This document shows, piece by piece, positions 61,014-64,000 of a DNA stretch of 64,000 nucleotides; positions within the stretch are counted from its first letter, which is position 1, and every line of letters starts with the position of its first letter. Below the pieces are notes generated by a model. The model was given only the letters and a program-made list of their open reading frames with translations. It did not search any database and had not been told where the DNA came from. A program made the position numbers and the translations under genes. The stretch is from Timema cristinae (Eukaryota; Arthropoda; Insecta; Phasmatodea; Timematidae), in contig JBCFYV010011135.1 of NCBI GenBank assembly GCA_039000515.1, forward strand, positions 19,364,178-19,428,177. The letters run 5' to 3'.

Positions 61014-61737
61014 AAATTATTGTAAGTAATATAATGTTTTACCACTTTTCGTCCACACATTAACAAGGCAATTTACATAATAGTGCTCACAAGTAGGAAC
61101 ACGGGCAAGTGTGCAAGTCTCGTATTTCTCGATTCACCGGTGACCAAAAGTTTGGGTCTCAAATCTCCTTCCAAGCCAAGGCCAGTACATTCCTTTATCA
61201 GCCAAACTATCCTTCCTACCACAAAAGTATAAATAATTAAATGGGGCTAGAGCAATGGTACACGGATATGTCTGAATAGGGTGGATCTATTTATGGAAAC
61301 ATCATCTAGATTCACACAATCAGGGATTCGAAACTGAACTCCTGTTCACTGGCAAACCAGACCCAATGAAGTTAACGTAGTAGTTTTAACCTTTTTGTCC
61401 TTCGCGAGATTATTCTTATGTTTCATTCGTAATCGAACTATTTCTTGTAGGTCATTCTTTCGTGAACTTAATCTCTCGTGACAGAACTACATCTTGCAGT
61501 CCATCCCTCCACCAATTCACGAATACCACGTATGAGTCAGTGATAATTTCCCCATCACATCACTAGGGACATAGTAATTACCAGTCAAATCTAAAACATT
61601 TTTTATTTTCAAAAAAGCTTAGATAAGTTTAAAATCAACCAAAAAAAAAGTTATATAAAACAAAGAACAATTTTTTGACCAGAAAAATAATATTTTAAAG
61701 TTAAATTATGTTAGTCACAATAGCTAGATCTGTTAGA
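61014..61737. other. Unassigned
   Basis: No gene or clear element. A cagggattcgaaactgaact word near 61322 may be a B-box remnant. Confidence 0.35.
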
Positions 61738-61744
61738 TCAATGA

Positions 61745-62030
61745 CCCGCCTTGGTGGCGTAGTTGTTAACGCGTCAGTCGTGTTGAGTTTGACTGCTGAG
61801 GACGGGGAGATTGAGGTTCGAATCTCGGTCGGTTGAACTGGGGGTGGTTTTTCCTAAATGGTTTTCCACTCTCCCTCCACGAAAATGCGGGTTCACTTCC
61901 TCTAATTCAACCTTCCCAATTCCTAATCCATCAGCGTAGTTAGTACTTAATGCGTATAACCCGAACGGGTAGTAAGACGTGGCGCTATTATTATTATTAT
62001 TATTATTATTTTATATTATTATATTTTAGC
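61745..62030 (+). mobile_element. SINE-B, full length, with 7-bp TSD
   Basis: Good head (cttggtggcgtagttgttaa; gaggttcgaatctcggtcgg), body and tail with an ATT/TAA run. The flanking tcaatga is at 61738-61744 and 62031-62037. Confidence 0.92.
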
Positions 62031-62370
62031 TCAATGATAGTTTTAAAATATTTTAGATTTATCAGAATGATTGCCCGTGACAGTGATGTAATTATATGTA
62101 ATATTAGGACAATGCTAATTAATGTTTGGAAATCCTGATGTTCCGAATGAAGTGTATGTAGTAAACTAAATAAATACAATGGGTTAGATGTGGACCAGTG
62201 GACGCATACCTTAAGAGTTGTGAGGATCTAGATATTTAGTGATGTGATGAGTTGAGGTCTTAAAATTACTAATTATTATTTAGGCACGAAACATCTTATT
62301 TTTAAATATTATGGAAGTGATGTATGAACACACATATCGTATTTTTACATTGAAAGTGGAAAATATTGTA

Positions 62371-62530
62371 TTATTATTATTATTATTATTATCACCGGGT
62401 CTTACTACCCATTCGGGTTATACGCACTGACTCTAATGTGTAATGGTAGGGTAATTATGAGATGAAATGGAGGACCTACAGTTTAACGTGGAATCCGAAC
62501 CACGGTGGAGGCCTGGCATTCCCCATTCAC
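62371..62530 (-). mobile_element. SINE-A, 5'-truncated
   Basis: Stops at ggcattccccattcac, beside a degenerate tandem repeat. No convincing TSD. Confidence 0.88.
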
Positions 62531-62535
62531 ATCAT

Positions 62536-62970
62536 CATTGTTATATGGAGTGTGATAACACAAAATATTATTTACTATAGATGTAGAGACACAATATCTA
62601 TTTTATCTATATGGTGGGATAACACAATATATTTTAATATAATGGAGTGTGGGATGACACAAATATTTTTAACTATAATGGATGTGGTAACACAAATATA
62701 TTTTAACTATTATGGAGTTTGGATGACACAAAATATTTATTTTAACTATTATGAGTGTGGATAACACAAATATATTATTTTTAACTATTATGAGTTTAGG
62801 ATGACACAAATATCTTATTTTTAACTATTATAAAATTGATGACACACAACACCTTATTTTTAACTATATGAATGTGGATACATACAATATCTTATTTTTA
62901 ACTACCATAAAATTTAGGACAGCAAACAAGATTATATTTCTCATTGTGGTTTTATTTTGGAGAGAAAAAA
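62536..62970. repeat. Degenerate ~50-bp tandem repeat
   Basis: About nine units of the type tattatggagtgtggatgac acaaatat followed by tatttttaacta, with many small indels. It fades out to the right, where ttttattattgtgg-like words recur to about 63130. Confidence 0.8.
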
Positions 62971-63825
62971 TAACATTCTCAACACCAAACAAGCTTTAAC
63001 TTATTTTTGTTGTAGACTCTAGAACAACAAATCTTATATTTTTAATATTTGTACAATGTGTTTATTATTATTGTGGAATATAGTACAAGAACACATTTTG
63101 TATTTATGATTGTTGTATTATTTTGACAACATGCAATATTGTATTCCTTATTGCTGAACTTACAATAATATTGAATTTACGGTTTTTAGAATCCCGAACA
63201 AAAATTAATCTTGAGTATTGTCAAAAATGATTTACAAAAGATGGAATTATGGCAATGAATCGCTTCAAAATAATGGAACATTAAAGTATTCATTTCCTCG
63301 AGAGCGAAGAAGGTTGTAGAAAGGTGGAAAATAACTCACGGTAGCACCTACGATAAATATGCCTATGAATCATAAGATTACACACGGTTTCATATCAAAC
63401 TATTGTGCGTTAGAAACAAGAAATATCAAAACGAAATCATATTCACGCGTGGATCCCAACCACATAAGGGAAGTTATAGAAGAATGTTGTTAAATGGCAA
63501 AGCAGCCTAAGCAAGTGAAAATTCAATTACAAGAACCGAAAAGTGAGAAAGGCTATGAGTGGCTCAAAATGTGGTTGGAAATGTGTGATATGGGTGGTGT
63601 GGGGTTTATGGAGTGAAAGGCACGAGTTTTCTTCGCTTGTATAATGCTTGAAGGCCCCTCACTCAATATTCTTGCAACGTGGAGTGAGGGAGAAAGAGTG
63701 AGGTGTGTGAGTGAAAGGATATTAAATCAAGGTAGAAAAGGACAAATATGTTGAAAACAACAAGGTGATATGGGCCTTAATGTGTGTATTCATCACTGAC
63801 TAGACAATCCCGCACGGAGTTGCCC
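62971..63825. other. Unassigned
   Basis: Purine-rich single-copy-looking sequence with gagtgaaag/gagaaagagtgag words at 63610-63715; no gene recognised. Confidence 0.35.
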
Positions 63826-63945
63826 CATGACGCACTGTGTTATAAGATTTATATAAGGCCCTCACTTCCACTCCCCCCCCCCCCCCGCGCTACCTGTGAC
63901 CCACTGTAGTATAAGATTTATATAAGACCCCCCCCCCCCCCATGG
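63826..63945. repeat. Tandem pair of ~68-bp units ending in poly-C
   Basis: The segment actgtgttataagatttata (63836) and its near copy actgtagtataagatttata (63904) are each followed by taagrccc and a C run (about 14-15 C). Confidence 0.85.
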
Positions 63946-64000
63946 TGCCCGATTTCAAATGGAAACGTTATCTCTGTAACGTATTTTTAAGCCAGATTAT

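Overview
The window looks like nuclear DNA of an arthropod, most likely an insect with a large, repeat-rich genome. It is very AT-rich and has no dense coding. One gene is recognisable, split by an intron with canonical splice sites. tRNA-derived SINEs with target-site duplications (TSDs) are scattered throughout. TTAGG-like tracts and a LINE reverse-transcriptase C-terminus of a type common in insects also point to arthropods. The species cannot be named from the sequence.

The gene is a dual oxidase maturation factor (DUOXA; moladietz/NIP in insects) on the minus strand. Its start-codon exon is at 25868-26058, followed by a 2.4-kb intron and a large 737-bp exon at 22734-23470. The large exon ends in a GTAAG donor, so at least one C-terminal exon lies at lower coordinates; I could not find it. 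The first exon appears to lack one base: N-terminal and membrane-segment homology lie in different frames, and 191 nt would need to be 192. Its last 21 nt plus splice donor lie in a roughly 95-bp unit present three times in tandem.

Most of the rest is mobile-element debris. SINE-A (about 280 bp, tRNA-derived head) has about 20 full or 5'-truncated copies. SINE-B (about 260 bp, a different tRNA-like head) has 7-8 good copies and many old relics. The two families share the same last ~40 bp (stem-loop, then TAA repeats), which suggests one partner LINE. A weaker third family (SINE-C) is also present. Other elements are: a dead Tc1/mariner-type transposon at 32175-33967 split by a SINE-A; a hAT-like MITE at 40729-41203; a Helitron-like element at 44098-45603 carrying about 1 kb of CTGA repeat; and LINE C-terminal relics at 6130-6425, 19884-20140, 31027-31350 and 38340-38870.

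Tandem arrays stand out. A 46-bp satellite at 29548-31026 is an amplified piece of the LINE C-terminal coding sequence, and a smaller, older array occurs at 38340-38620. A 48-bp G-run minisatellite fills 51836-54251, and a degenerate roughly 50-bp array lies at 62536-62970. There is also a 68-bp perfect palindrome at 26955-27022. A CpG-containing block at 60150-60380 has clustered promoter motifs followed by a donor-like site, and may be the start of a gene running off the right end. The most notable items are the LINE-derived satellite, the shared-tail SINE pair with a recurrent truncation hotspot, and the DUOXA exon anomalies. I saw no clearly new enzymatic system.
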